Assembly: GCA_937922925.1 (NCBI GenBank) | Contig: CALAKU010000094.1 | Coordinates: 1 to 34,186 of the forward strand | Length of the DNA: 34,186 nucleotides | Direction: 5' to 3' | Source: an uncultured Arenicella sp. | GTDB lineage: Bacteria; Pseudomonadota; Gammaproteobacteria; Arenicellales; Arenicellaceae | Shown here: piece after piece, positions 8,735-17,928 of the stretch | How positions within the stretch are numbered: position 1 is the stretch's first letter | Layout of the letters: the number at the start of each line of letters is the position of its first letter | Program-made: the position numbers and the translations under genes | The notes under the pieces: generated by a model | Told to the model about the DNA's origin: nothing | Database searches by the model: none | What the model saw: only the letters and a program-made list of their open reading frames with translations

Positions 8735-9889
8735 ATGGCTCAGCTTGATGCAAATGCTTTCGGTTATGGAACGCAAATCCGTAAGTCGCCCTATTTTGAT
8801 GCCACCATCCGTTGGGGCGCAAAAGGGTTTTCGGTGTACAACCACATGTACATTCCAAGAGATTTTGGTGATGCAGTGCAAAACTATTGGAACCTGATTA
8901 ACGATGCTATTTTGTGCGATGTCGCGGTCGAGCGGCAAGTTGAAATCACCGGGCCAGATGCCGCTGAGTTTACTCAGCTCTTAACCCCGCGTGACTTGAG
9001 TCAATGTGCCGTTGGGCAATGTAAATATGTTTTGATCACCAATGCCGATGGCGGTATTTTGAATGACCCGGTATTGCTGCGCTTGGCCGAGAATCACTTT
9101 TGGTTATCTTTAGCCGACTCAGATGTGTTGATGTGGGCACAGGGCGTTGCTGTTCACTCTGGCTTAGACGTCACCATAAAAGAGCCAGACGTTTCTCCTT
9201 TGCAATTGCAGGGGCCCAAATCAAGCGAGATTATGAAAGCCTTGTTTGGCGATCAAATCGAATCACTCAAATACTATTGGCTAAAAGAATTCGAGATCGA
9301 TGGTATTCCCTTAATCGTATCTCGTACGGGTTGGTCAAGCGAACTTGGCTATGAGTTGTATCTGCGTGATTCAAGCTATGGCGATCAACTATGGGAAACG
9401 ATTATGGAAGCCGGTGCGCCCCACAATCTTAAACCTGGTCATACCTCATCAATTCGAAGAATCGAAGGCGGTATGTTGTCTTATCACGCTGATATGGATA
9501 ACAAGACCAATCCTTTCGAGCTGGGTTTAGATCGCTTAGTTAACTTAGACACAGACGCTAATTTTATCGGCAAGGCGGCGCTCGTAAAGATCAAATCGCA
9601 AGGCGTACATCGCAAACAAGTAGGCCTCGAAATAAACTGCCCACCGCTGGCCACATCCAATACGACTTTTTGGCCAGTCGTAGCGAACAATAGACAAGTG
9701 GGTAAAGTGACCTCAGCGATTTATTCACCGCGCCTAGATAAAAATATTGCGCTTGCCATGCTCGACATCGATTTTTGTGAGATTGGACATAAGCTAGAAA
9801 TCCAAATGCCCGACGGACCTACAAAGGCCACTGTGGTAGAAAAACCCTTTTATGATCCCAAAAAGAGCAACGCCACTGGGAAAAGCTAA
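8735..9889 (+). CDS. GcvT-family tetrahydrofolate-dependent methyltransferase, DmdA-like
   Basis: A 384-residue cytoplasmic protein of the aminomethyltransferase (GcvT) fold. Its order of motifs follows dimethylsulfoniopropionate demethylase DmdA: VYNHMYIP near residue 35, DVAVERQVEITGPDA near 63, LTPRDLS, GGILNDPV, EPDVSPLQLQGPK and RRIEGGMLSYHADM. DmdA moves a methyl group from DMSP to tetrahydrofolate, giving methylmercaptopropionate. However, residues around 200 read RTGWSSELGYELY, closer to ordinary GcvT proteins than to the SKQGGFEIY I remember for DmdA, so it could be a DmdA relative acting on another methyl donor such as a betaine, sarcosine or dimethylglycine. It stands alone, divergent from the acetate operon, and its stop codon overlaps that of the convergent kdgK. 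The family call is firm; DMSP as the substrate is tentative. Confidence 0.8.
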   Translation: MAQLDANAFGYGTQIRKSPYFDATIRWGAKGFSVYNHMYIPRDFGDAVQNYWNLINDAILCDVAVERQVEITGPDAAEFTQLLTPRDLSQCAVGQCKYVLITNADGGILNDPVLLRLAENHFWLSLADSDVLMWAQGVAVHSGLDVTIKEPDVSPLQLQGPKSSEIMKALFGDQIESLKYYWLKEFEIDGIPLIVSRTGWSSELGYELYLRDSSYGDQLWETIMEAGAPHNLKPGHTSSIRRIEGGMLSYHADMDNKTNPFELGLDRLVNLDTDANFIGKAALVKIKSQGVHRKQVGLEINCPPLATSNTTFWPVVANNRQVGKVTSAIYSPRLDKNIALAMLDIDFCEIGHKLEIQMPDGPTKATVVEKPFYDPKKSNATGKS

Positions 9890-10800
9890 ATCGGCATTAT
9901 CGCGCCTTGATGTTGAATAACCTGGCCCGCTAATTCGTGACCGGCCCTACAAGCGTCTGTTACGGATTCTCCTTTCAACCTCGAGGAAATATAAGCGGCA
10001 TTAAATGAATCGCCCGCCGCCGTGGTATCAACAACACTGACTGGCTTAGCCTCAACTGATTCGATAACGCCTTCGCTCATCGCCAAACAGCCCTGTTCGC
10101 CAAGTTTAACGACGACTTCTTTTGCTCCCCATCCATGTATGGCGTAGATGACTTGTTCGGCTGTTTCCAGCCCAAATAAAAGTTTTTCATCATCCAAGGT
10201 CGGTAGCGCAATGCTGGCAAGCTGATAAACACGTCGATATGCCTCTTGGGCTTCTTCTTTAGACGCCCATAACTTGGGGCGATAATTACCATCAAAAATA
10301 ATATGAACGCCCTGCTCGACCAATTTATTTAATACGTCGAACAATCGATCACGTGATTGTTCGTCCAAAATCGCCAGGCTAATCCCAGATAAATAGACGT
10401 AGTCGTATCGACCTAACTTAGTCACAAGATCGATGGCTTTTTCTTGGGAATCGACTATTTGGCTTGCTGGTGACTGCTTACGCCAATACAAAAATGACCT
10501 CTCGCCTTCATCGCTTAGGCTAATCATGTAGAGCCCTGGCACGGCGTTAGCATACCTAGATACGCCAGAGCAATCGACGCCTTCTTTTGACCACTGCTGT
10601 AGCAGCCAATCGCTTAGTTGATCATCGCCAAGTGCAGAAAAATAGCTTACATCAATGGCCTTCCTAGCCATGTAGATCGCTGTGTTCATGGTGTCACCAC
10701 CATAACTCATCTGCACGGCCATAGAGTCATTTTTTGGGCAGGCGCTGGCATGCCTTAGTTCCAGCATGCACTCGCCAATGACCGCGATCGTTCCCGGCAC
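9886..10800 (-). CDS. kdgK: 2-keto-3-deoxygluconate kinase
   Basis: A PfkB-family sugar kinase of 304 residues. It shows the family's first signature region with YGGDTMNTAIYMAR (about residues 33-46) and the C-terminal DTTAAGDSFNAAY, which carries the catalytic aspartate and anion hole. In alginate catabolism it phosphorylates 2-keto-3-deoxygluconate to KDPG. The start is a GTG, with GAGG seven bases upstream. It is the last gene of the alginate operon, 52 bases after the reductase gene, which supports KDG as substrate. The KDPG aldolase that would follow is not in this window. Confidence 0.93.
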   Translation of the reverse strand: MPGTIAVIGECMLELRHASACPKNDSMAVQMSYGGDTMNTAIYMARKAIDVSYFSALGDDQLSDWLLQQWSKEGVDCSGVSRYANAVPGLYMISLSDEGERSFLYWRKQSPASQIVDSQEKAIDLVTKLGRYDYVYLSGISLAILDEQSRDRLFDVLNKLVEQGVHIIFDGNYRPKLWASKEEAQEAYRRVYQLASIALPTLDDEKLLFGLETAEQVIYAIHGWGAKEVVVKLGEQGCLAMSEGVIESVEAKPVSVVDTTAAGDSFNAAYISSRLKGESVTDACRAGHELAGQVIQHQGAIMPI

Positions 10801-10852
10801 GTCTCAACCTCGAAAAAATAATAAGGTGTGATAAAACTGATTTATCTTGGTG

Positions 10853-11602
10853 TTACGAAAACAAGAGACCGCCGTTGATGTCGATGTTGTTGCCAGTGAT
10901 AAAAGAGGCTTCTTCTGACAAAAGGTAGCTCACCGCGTTTGCGACTTCTTCGGGCCGACCTTCGCGCCGTAGTGGCGTGCCATTGGCAACGTTGGTGCGA
11001 ACAGCGTCTTGGGTAAATGTGTCATGAAAAGTGGTGCTTATCATTCCTGGGCACAATGAATTAACTCGAATCCCTTTAGGGCCAAGTTCTTTTGCCATGG
11101 CTCGGGTAAATGTCATCACGGCCCCTTTGGACGTTGCATAGGCTGAGGCACCAGGGCCCCCACCATCGCGACCGGCCTGAGATGCCAAATTCACGATAGA
11201 CGCGCCTTGGTCCATGTGAGCCGAGGCTAGCTTAGTAGTTAAAAACGTTGAATTCAGATTTAAACTCATGATTTTATTGAAAAAATCTTCTTCCATAACG
11301 TCAATGGTTTGTCGCTCGACTAGGCCTCCAGCGACATTGACCAATCCGTGTATCTGCCCGCCAAGCTCCAAGGCCTGATCTACCAATGCTTGGACATCCG
11401 CCTGAGATGTCATATCCCCTTGGACAATAATCGACTCGCATCCCATTTCTGATAGCTCTTGTTGTAGGCTTTGAGCGAGGTCTTTGCTGCCGAAATAATT
11501 AATCGCAAGCTTCGCTCCTTGAGAGCCCAATTTTTTCGACACTTCTCGACCTATGTCGCGTGCGCCGCCGGTAACAATAATAGTCTTATTTTTTAAATTC
11601 AT
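10853..11602 (-). CDS. Short-chain dehydrogenase/reductase, probable DEH reductase
   Basis: A classical SDR of 249 residues. The cofactor loop is TGGARDIG near residue 11, the NAG motif appears as NVAGG (about 88), and the catalytic serine (NLASQAG) and YATSK lie at about residues 140-160. In alginate-degrading bacteria the SDR in this position reduces 4-deoxy-L-erythro-5-hexoseulose uronate (DEH) to 2-keto-3-deoxygluconate with NAD(P)H. The assignment rests on the fold plus the place between the transporter and kdgK genes. The cofactor preference is not clear from the sequence. No strong ribosome binding site is visible. A different sugar acid oxidoreductase activity remains possible. Confidence 0.88.
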   Translation of the reverse strand: MNLKNKTIIVTGGARDIGREVSKKLGSQGAKLAINYFGSKDLAQSLQQELSEMGCESIIVQGDMTSQADVQALVDQALELGGQIHGLVNVAGGLVERQTIDVMEEDFFNKIMSLNLNSTFLTTKLASAHMDQGASIVNLASQAGRDGGGPGASAYATSKGAVMTFTRAMAKELGPKGIRVNSLCPGMISTTFHDTFTQDAVRTNVANGTPLRREGRPEEVANAVSYLLSEEASFITGNNIDINGGLLFS

Positions 11603-11625
11603 TTTCGTAACAACGTTTGTTTTAT

Positions 11626-11654
11626 GTTTTTTGCTAATGTGTTTTTGCTAATGT
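11626..11654. repeat. Two tandem copies of a 14-15 base unit
   Basis: The units gttttttgctaatgt (11626-11640) and gtttttgctaatgt (11641-11654) sit in the 56-base gap between the transporter stop and the reductase start of the alginate operon. They could be slippage products or an RNA processing or regulatory site; nothing in the sequence decides between these. Confidence 0.75.
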
Positions 11655-11658
11655 TTTT

Positions 11659-12960
11659 TTAGGCTTTCGGCTTAAGCGGTTCAATTTTCGGGCACAAAAT
11701 CCAGATGCTGGACATAGCGATCAATGACAACGCAGCCCCAATAATAAAAGCTGGTGTGTAGTTACCGCCCGAGGTAAGCCAAGGTACCAAGGAGGTTAGA
11801 GCAACCGCGCCAAGTTTTGCGGCCATGCCGGCAAAACCCGCTAATGTCCCAACTGTTTTTCCACCAAAAAAGTCACTTGGAAGTATTTGCACATTGCCGA
11901 TGGCCGTTTGAAAACCAAATAGAATGATCGCCATTAAGAGCACAGCATTGACCGCCGAGCCAGGGTTCGACATCGCCAACAAAGTTGGCAGCATAATTAA
12001 ACAGCCAAGTGAGATCGTGAATTTTCGAGTGGCATCGACACTCCAACCCGCCTTAATTCGGTTTTGCGCTAGCAAGCCGCCAAACCATGCGCCGATCATC
12101 GCTCCGACATAAGGAACCCATCCATAGATGCCAATGGTTTTAACATCCATCCCGTAGACTTCTGAGAGGTAAATGGGAATCCAGAAAACGAACAGCCACC
12201 AAATTGGATCGATGGCGGCTGAGGCAATGATCACGCCCCAGCTTTGTTTGTGAGATAACAACTTGCCTGTGCTGGGATTGTAGCCTTCGTCGAATTCACC
12301 ATCGCCATCGAGGTCTTGATTCTTTTGCCCAGTTAAAATGTAGTCGCGCTCTTCTTCAGTAATATATGGATGCGTTTTCGGCGGCGACTTAACTAAAATC
12401 CACCATGGAATCAGCCACAGTAGCCCGGTTAAACCAACGATTACAAAGATCGCCTTCCAACTAAAATAGATAGACAAAAATGCGATCAGGGGTATTGATA
12501 CAATGCCACCGATAGCAGCCCCGGAATTAAATATGCCTTGCGCTAATGCTCTCTCTTTAGTGGGAAACCATTCTGCATTACCTTTTGTCGCGCCGGGCCA
12601 GTTACCCGCTTCGGCGACGCCCAAAATAGCTCGAAAGATACTAAAGCTCACAACCCCTTTCGCAAACGCGTGCAAGGCGGTTGCAATCGACCAAATACCA
12701 ATAGACAGTGCAAAACCGATTCGAGTGCCAACCCAATCAAATATTTTACCAAAAATGGCTTGGCCGAAGGCGTACGAGAAAACAAATACAACGGATATAA
12801 ACGCGTATATTTCTTTGCGTTCGTCGTCGCTTTTATCAGGGTAAAGATCCGCTGCAATATCAGGCCATAAAACATTCAAGGACTGTCGGTCGATGTAGTT
12901 AATGATCGTGGCAAGGGCGATTAGTGAGACTACCCACCATCGCAAATTCTTAATTTTCAT
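11659..12960 (-). CDS. MFS transporter, anion:cation symporter type, for unsaturated uronates
   Basis: A 12-helix inner-membrane transporter of 433 residues in the major facilitator superfamily. NYIDRQSLNVLWPDIA in helix 1 and EAGNWPGATKGNAEWFP around residues 117-133 are typical of the hexuronate/galactonate (ExuT-like, ACS) branch. In the alginate operon it most likely brings DEH or small unsaturated oligouronates into the cytoplasm. The central loop between helices 6 and 7 holds DLDGDGEFDE (residues 216-225), an EF-hand-like acidic loop not expected in most family members. The start codon overlaps the end of the KdgF gene by 11 bases, with GAGGA just upstream, pointing to translational coupling. 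Confidence 0.9.
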   Translation of the reverse strand: MKIKNLRWWVVSLIALATIINYIDRQSLNVLWPDIAADLYPDKSDDERKEIYAFISVVFVFSYAFGQAIFGKIFDWVGTRIGFALSIGIWSIATALHAFAKGVVSFSIFRAILGVAEAGNWPGATKGNAEWFPTKERALAQGIFNSGAAIGGIVSIPLIAFLSIYFSWKAIFVIVGLTGLLWLIPWWILVKSPPKTHPYITEEERDYILTGQKNQDLDGDGEFDEGYNPSTGKLLSHKQSWGVIIASAAIDPIWWLFVFWIPIYLSEVYGMDVKTIGIYGWVPYVGAMIGAWFGGLLAQNRIKAGWSVDATRKFTISLGCLIMLPTLLAMSNPGSAVNAVLLMAIILFGFQTAIGNVQILPSDFFGGKTVGTLAGFAGMAAKLGAVALTSLVPWLTSGGNYTPAFIIGAALSLIAMSSIWILCPKIEPLKPKA

Positions 12961-13315
12961 TGTTGGCTTCCTCTAAGAAGTCTTCTCTGTGCGGGCTAAA
13001 AATATCGATCAAGACCCCTGCTTTTTTGCATACGGCCCCGTGCATTTGATGTGGCGCCACGTAAAAAGAGTCACCGGCTTTCAGCAGTTTTGTCTCGCCG
13101 TCGACGACGGCTTCGAACTCGCCGCTCTCAACATAACTAACCTGAGTGTGGCGGTGGCTGTGTTGATAGCCAATCGCGCCCTCATCAAACCAAACCTTAA
13201 CGGCCATCAGTTCAGGCCCATAGCCGAGTATCTTGCGGCTTATGCCCTCTGAAACCTGTTCCGTCTCCACCTGATCAGAGCATACAAATGAAGGGCTGCA
13301 TTCATTCTTCTTCAT
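12950..13315 (-). CDS. kdgF: Cupin protein KdgF, unsaturated uronate ketonisation
   Basis: A small single-domain cupin of 121 residues. The metal-binding motif HSHRHTQ (about residues 54-60) and the second cupin motif with APHQMHG (about 88-94) provide the expected histidine and glutamine ligands. KdgF proteins speed conversion of the 4,5-unsaturated monouronate made by lyases into its linear keto form, DEH. The gene starts two bases after the PL17 stop and overlaps the transporter gene, so it is firmly within the alginate operon. It has no signal peptide and should act in the cytoplasm. Confidence 0.9.
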   Translation of the reverse strand: MKKNECSPSFVCSDQVETEQVSEGISRKILGYGPELMAVKVWFDEGAIGYQHSHRHTQVSYVESGEFEAVVDGETKLLKAGDSFYVAPHQMHGAVCKKAGVLIDIFSPHREDFLEEANNEN

Positions 13316-13317
13316 CT

Positions 13318-15534
13318 CTACTTACCTGCTTGAGAAATCAATTTAAAGTGACCAACCCACTCAACCTGCTGATCATCTAGACTAATCGAATGCTGACTGG
13401 ATGCATCACCATCCTGCGCGAGAATCAGTTGCAGCGACGTGTCATCAGTGAGTGTTATCGAGACGATCTTGTAGCTGCCCTGAGACTTTGACGTCAACAA
13501 GGCAATTTGACTGTTAGCGTTGATTGTATATTCTGCACGCCCGTTGTACTCACCGTGTTGTTCAAGCACCGAAACAAAAGTATGTTCTTTTGCTGCGGGG
13601 ATGCGGTGAATCAAAACACTTTGATTCTTCAGATTATGATTCGGGTCGTTGGCGCCAAGTTCAACGAAGATCATTTCGCCATCATCTCCGCCCACCGTGC
13701 TATAGGTATAAAAACGCCCATCGTTCAACCAGCTTACTTGTGCGATTGGCTCAGTGATGGATGCGGCCCCACGATTCCATAAAAACTGATAACCATTATC
13801 TTTGCCCAGTGGTGACCAAGAATCGGCATTCGCATGAAGGTTTAGATTGTGTGAGATGAATTGGCCTTGATAGTGTAAGGGTAAGTCAAATTGATGCTCA
13901 TTTTGGCTTTGCACTTCGAACACATCAATCACCAGCGGATGCTCCAATGATGAATGTTTTACCATTGCCATGGTTCGGCGCAGCCCAGTGTCGGGGTATG
14001 CATCGTTGATCGACGCGCTGCTTATTTTCACGTCGTCAGTGGCACTGTAATAATGGATGGTTGGTGCGAATTTCTGGCCTACTTTCCAATCACCATTAAA
14101 GTGACTTTTCTCATCCACCACCACCGTATTGTGAGCCACCGTTTGTTTTGCCCAGGCGTTGTTCTCTGGCAAATAGTGGCCACCGTACTTGGCTTCAATA
14201 TTTAAGAATCTCGCCGCGCCATAGTCGCTGATAATTTCATTGCCATTATCAAAATACAGCCAATGCAATTTATCAAAATGCCCGTGCCCTAAGCCTTGAG
14301 AGGTGTTTTTCATCACCAAGGCTTGATGACCATGATCGATGCCATTTCTGAAAATGGTTAGTGCGCCTTGATCTCCGCCTTTGCCATCTCGAAGCTGCAT
14401 AGATTCGAACTGGAACGGTTTTGCTAAGCCGTCATCAATAGCTTTAGCAGCCTTAAAACCATAGCCGGTTAACAAGGTCTGGTTCTGTCTTTTGGACACA
14501 CTCAAAAGACTTGGGTCTTGGGTTATCTCATAGGCAATCGCAATACCATGAACTAGTTCGATAGTATCGATACCCTTATCTTTGATGGCATCATTGATAC
14601 CAAAAAATAATTTGTTGTAGCTCAGCTGAATCGCGGTTCGTATGGCTTTTAAGAGTGTTTGGTCGCGGTATTCAAATATTTTTCGTTCGGGTTCATTGAC
14701 CTCTATCGCCTTGGCGAACAATACAAACGGCATTAATGCATAGCGTTGATAGTACGGCCCCTCAGCGTAATAGCCATCTGGTGAAAACAGGTCTTCAATT
14801 TGTTTTAGAAAGCCAGCATCCCCTTTCATATCCAGCCCATACAAGGCCTGCTTGACCAAGGTCTCATTGTCTAACACATAGCCTGTCATGCCGACGGCTG
14901 CGGCAGCCCACGTGCCATGGTTATGGATTTTATTGAAGGTGGCCGGTTGACCCGCTGAGAGAAAGTCCGCCACGGGTAGCAATAGCTGGGTTTCAATCAC
15001 TTGTCGGTCTGCGTCAGCGATTGCCGTAACGACCATGTCATAGGCTTGAATGGTGTGAACCAACCAAACAGCTTCGTTCAAGCTTTGCCAAAACAGCTTA
15101 CCTGGCGACTGTTCTTTGCGCTTTGGATGAATACCTAAACCGGGATACAAGTTACTGTATTCGAGCAGCATGGCTTCTACATACTCAGCAAACTTGGGCT
15201 CTTGAGTAAGTTGATAGAGCAAGCCAGCATCATACATAAGTTGGTAGTTGCGCTTATGTTGCTCATGCGTAAAACCACCGCCTGCATCCTTTGGCACAGG
15301 AATATTCGCTGGCGCATCAATTTGCGCCTCAACGCGTTGCTTCAAGTCATCTAACGCCATTTGTGCGCGCTCGACCTGCGAAATTTCAGCTCGAATCGTC
15401 TTAACGTCGGCTTGTGTGAGCGTTAAGTTTGGATGGTTTGAAGGCGCTTGCGATGCATTGCCTTGCTGATTACAGGCTTGCAAAGCCATCAGCAAAACAA
15501 AGGTTAGAGCGACATGTGATATTGTTTTTATCAT
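13318..15534 (-). CDS. Oligoalginate lyase, polysaccharide lyase family 17, lipoprotein
   Basis: A 738-residue exolytic alginate lyase. The N-terminus is a lipoprotein signal with lipobox LQAC, Cys21 being the acylated residue, so the enzyme is membrane-attached, probably in the periplasm. An alpha/alpha barrel alginate-lyase domain (about residues 60-360) is followed by a heparinase II/III-like beta domain (about 380-640). NHG at 205-207 and GYYAEGPYYQRY at 254-265 hold the Asn, His and Tyr used for catalysis in characterised PL17 enzymes such as Alg17c. It would release unsaturated monouronates from oligoalginate. It follows the PL6 gene by two bases. Confidence 0.95.
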   Translation of the reverse strand: MIKTISHVALTFVLLMALQACNQQGNASQAPSNHPNLTLTQADVKTIRAEISQVERAQMALDDLKQRVEAQIDAPANIPVPKDAGGGFTHEQHKRNYQLMYDAGLLYQLTQEPKFAEYVEAMLLEYSNLYPGLGIHPKRKEQSPGKLFWQSLNEAVWLVHTIQAYDMVVTAIADADRQVIETQLLLPVADFLSAGQPATFNKIHNHGTWAAAAVGMTGYVLDNETLVKQALYGLDMKGDAGFLKQIEDLFSPDGYYAEGPYYQRYALMPFVLFAKAIEVNEPERKIFEYRDQTLLKAIRTAIQLSYNKLFFGINDAIKDKGIDTIELVHGIAIAYEITQDPSLLSVSKRQNQTLLTGYGFKAAKAIDDGLAKPFQFESMQLRDGKGGDQGALTIFRNGIDHGHQALVMKNTSQGLGHGHFDKLHWLYFDNGNEIISDYGAARFLNIEAKYGGHYLPENNAWAKQTVAHNTVVVDEKSHFNGDWKVGQKFAPTIHYYSATDDVKISSASINDAYPDTGLRRTMAMVKHSSLEHPLVIDVFEVQSQNEHQFDLPLHYQGQFISHNLNLHANADSWSPLGKDNGYQFLWNRGAASITEPIAQVSWLNDGRFYTYSTVGGDDGEMIFVELGANDPNHNLKNQSVLIHRIPAAKEHTFVSVLEQHGEYNGRAEYTINANSQIALLTSKSQGSYKIVSITLTDDTSLQLILAQDGDASSQHSISLDDQQVEWVGHFKLISQAGK

Positions 15535-15536
15535 GT

Positions 15537-17813
15537 CTATTTTGAATTTAGATACCGGTTATCCGATAACTCAGCCGTGTCAGTTTTGTCGCTATAAAGC
15601 TCTTGAATCACTAATTCTGGCGTGTCGGTGAACGCATTTTTGGTAATGCGAGTAACGGGCTCGCCAACAGTGTGATTAACTCTAAGCGGTAAACTATTCT
15701 TTATTGTGTTGCTGTGAATGTTTGAAACTTGCACGCCGTGCAATACCATGGAACTTTTTGATTTGTTGCGCTTGCCTTGCCCAACATTGTTAAGCTCGGT
15801 GCCAATAAGCTCAAAGTGCGGCCCAAAGGTACTTTCATCGGTACCACCGCGGTAAAAATCCACTAAGTCTCCCTGCACAGAATCAAAGGATGAATCACGA
15901 ATAATCACATATTCGGCGTTGTATATACCAAGGTCGTCAGCCTCTTTATCTAGGCTTAAAATCGCGCCTGTGATGTTTTTAAACTCGGAGTTAGTGATTT
16001 TAATTTCATCCGCAAAAGTCCCCTTGGACACACTTAAGAAATTAAATGAATGATTAATATCAAGATCGATAACCCTTGTGTCTTCGATCTCTAAGCGATA
16101 GTTACTGAGCATCGAACGGCGTTGCGTTCGAATAACCGAATTGCCCGCACTGTCTGGTGATTGCTCGCCAGTGATGGTTAAACCACTTAGCTTGAGATTA
16201 CCGCCGTCTTGAATTTCAAATAAGGCGCCCCGTTCGAAACTAATTTCTACCGGCTTTGATGCCTTAGTGGCTTTTATGGTGATGGCCTTATCGAGAAAAA
16301 GAATGCGTGACACTGCATACTGCCCTGCTCGCAAACTCAAAACATCGCCATCCTTTGCCTCTTTTAAGGCGTCGGCCAAGGTGTCTAGCCCGGGTTTAAC
16401 GCGCACTACGCGCCCATGATCAAATGTCGCCGACTCAGCCGGTTTGGCATACCAATTTACACCGGTGGCGCTTTTCTCTATTGGCGACAAGGCACTGCTC
16501 ACACCAATATCTTTGTCTATTTCACTCGACTCTGGGTACGGCGAAGGGTACTGCAAACCATTATCGGCCTTGCCCATCGTTAATGAGGTTTGCACAAACC
16601 CCGCTTTGATTTGCTCGTCAACAGACGCGTTAATCACATTAGAATCAAATGCGATGCCGCTTACGTCATCATAAATAGTAAAAGGGTCTCGTTGATCTTT
16701 AGACACTATTAAATTGTTATTAAAACGAGTCCGTATAGGTACCGCAGAGCGCTCAAAGTCACTGCCAGCGGCCAATTGAATATGGTCTGAATTCACCAAG
16801 GTATTGTTTTCGATAATGGAATCTTCGACCTGGTGGTAACGATTAATCTTTGAATTGGGCACGCCGTTCATCACCACAAGCGCACCTCCAAAACGATAGC
16901 CGGCCAAGCCCTCAAGATAATTATTGCGAATGGTTTGGCGCTTATTAATGACCCGAATGCCGCCGGTATGATCCGCTCCATTACCAAAAAAGACATTATT
17001 TTCTACCAAGGTATCGTTGCCATGGCGCATGGTTAACGTACCACGCGATTGGTAGAACACATTACCAATAAAGCGGTTCTTCCCTGCTTTGTTTGAAATG
17101 ATTTCCAATTCACCATCGCAACGATCAAAGTAATTATTTTCGACTGTTGTGTATGAATCTGTTAATGAGTAGTGGCTAGTGCCAACCCGTAAGGTCTCGC
17201 CACCATTAGAACCGAGTATTTGTCTTGGGCCAAAATAGTTATTGTCGATTCGGTGATAATTCTCTTGGCTTTCTGGGGTATTTAAGCGCACCGCCATGGT
17301 AACGCCTTTGGTTTTCTTATTAGCAATATGATTGTGATCAAAACGATTATATTGCCCATACATCATGACCCAGCTTTCATTCTCATAACGCTCGGGATTA
17401 TTGAAGCCGTCAATGACGACCTCGGTGACCCGCGAATGATTCGCTAACTCATCTTTATTCTTGCGAAAGGAAATAACCGCACTGGTGGGCGTATACCCAT
17501 CTTTAAACACCAAACCCGAAACAATAAGGTGCTTGCCCGCCAAGCGCAGATTCGATTGGCCACTGATGATCACCTTGCCTGCGGTCTGGGCTTTTAAAGT
17601 GATGGGCTGTGTTTCTGTTCCTTGACCCTCAAATAGGATTTCGAAATCGGTCCAGGTCCCGTTTTCTAAGACAATAGTATCGCCTGCCTCGACACTTTTA
17701 AGTGCTTTTTGGTAGCCAGCGATATCACTGACTAGCTTTTCTTCAGCGTGAGCGGATGTCGGAAACAAAGCGCTTGCCAAAAATATTAGTAGAAATTGTA
17801 TTAACTTAAACAC
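15537..17813 (-). CDS. Alginate lyase, polysaccharide lyase family 6
   Basis: A 758-residue secreted lyase with a signal peptide cleaved after TSAHA (residue 23). Two parallel beta-helix domains are seen, about residues 25-380 (catalytic) and 430-755, the layout of two-domain PL6 enzymes such as AlyGC. In DGELEIISNK the lysine is residue 242, and in LTMRHG the arginine is residue 263; these match the Lys/Arg catalytic pair of the chondroitinase B/PL6 family, with the same spacing. It would cleave alginate by beta-elimination outside the cytoplasm. The start is GTG, with an AGG about nine bases upstream. It is the first gene of the alginate operon. Confidence 0.95.
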   Translation of the reverse strand: MFKLIQFLLIFLASALFPTSAHAEEKLVSDIAGYQKALKSVEAGDTIVLENGTWTDFEILFEGQGTETQPITLKAQTAGKVIISGQSNLRLAGKHLIVSGLVFKDGYTPTSAVISFRKNKDELANHSRVTEVVIDGFNNPERYENESWVMMYGQYNRFDHNHIANKKTKGVTMAVRLNTPESQENYHRIDNNYFGPRQILGSNGGETLRVGTSHYSLTDSYTTVENNYFDRCDGELEIISNKAGKNRFIGNVFYQSRGTLTMRHGNDTLVENNVFFGNGADHTGGIRVINKRQTIRNNYLEGLAGYRFGGALVVMNGVPNSKINRYHQVEDSIIENNTLVNSDHIQLAAGSDFERSAVPIRTRFNNNLIVSKDQRDPFTIYDDVSGIAFDSNVINASVDEQIKAGFVQTSLTMGKADNGLQYPSPYPESSEIDKDIGVSSALSPIEKSATGVNWYAKPAESATFDHGRVVRVKPGLDTLADALKEAKDGDVLSLRAGQYAVSRILFLDKAITIKATKASKPVEISFERGALFEIQDGGNLKLSGLTITGEQSPDSAGNSVIRTQRRSMLSNYRLEIEDTRVIDLDINHSFNFLSVSKGTFADEIKITNSEFKNITGAILSLDKEADDLGIYNAEYVIIRDSSFDSVQGDLVDFYRGGTDESTFGPHFELIGTELNNVGQGKRNKSKSSMVLHGVQVSNIHSNTIKNSLPLRVNHTVGEPVTRITKNAFTDTPELVIQELYSDKTDTAELSDNRYLNSK

Positions 17814-17863
17814 CAGACAAACCTAGGTTATGTGTTGCTAGTAATGGTTAGAGTACGCGTCAC

Positions 17864-17889
17864 TGTAAAACCGTTTTTGACCTTTTACA
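17864..17889. promoter_or_regulatory. Inverted repeat before the PL6 operon, candidate operator
   Basis: TGTAAAA (17864-17870) and TTTTACA (17883-17889) are a perfect 7-base inverted repeat with a 12-base spacer, about 50 bases upstream of the PL6 start codon. On the minus strand the region also offers a weak TTGTAA / TACAGT pair with a 17-base spacer, so operator and promoter may overlap. The full GntR operator motif found near the receptor gene is not present here. Confidence 0.35.
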
Positions 17890-17916
17890 AAAGCTAAACG
17901 ACTTGTGAGTAATCTG

Positions 17917-17928
17917 GATCAGCTGATC
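17917..17928. promoter_or_regulatory. 12-base palindrome GATCAGCTGATC
   Basis: A perfect palindrome about 105 bases upstream of the PL6 start, in the gap between the receptor terminator and the lyase operon. It could be a regulator site, but a palindrome of this size can also occur by chance. Confidence 0.25.
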
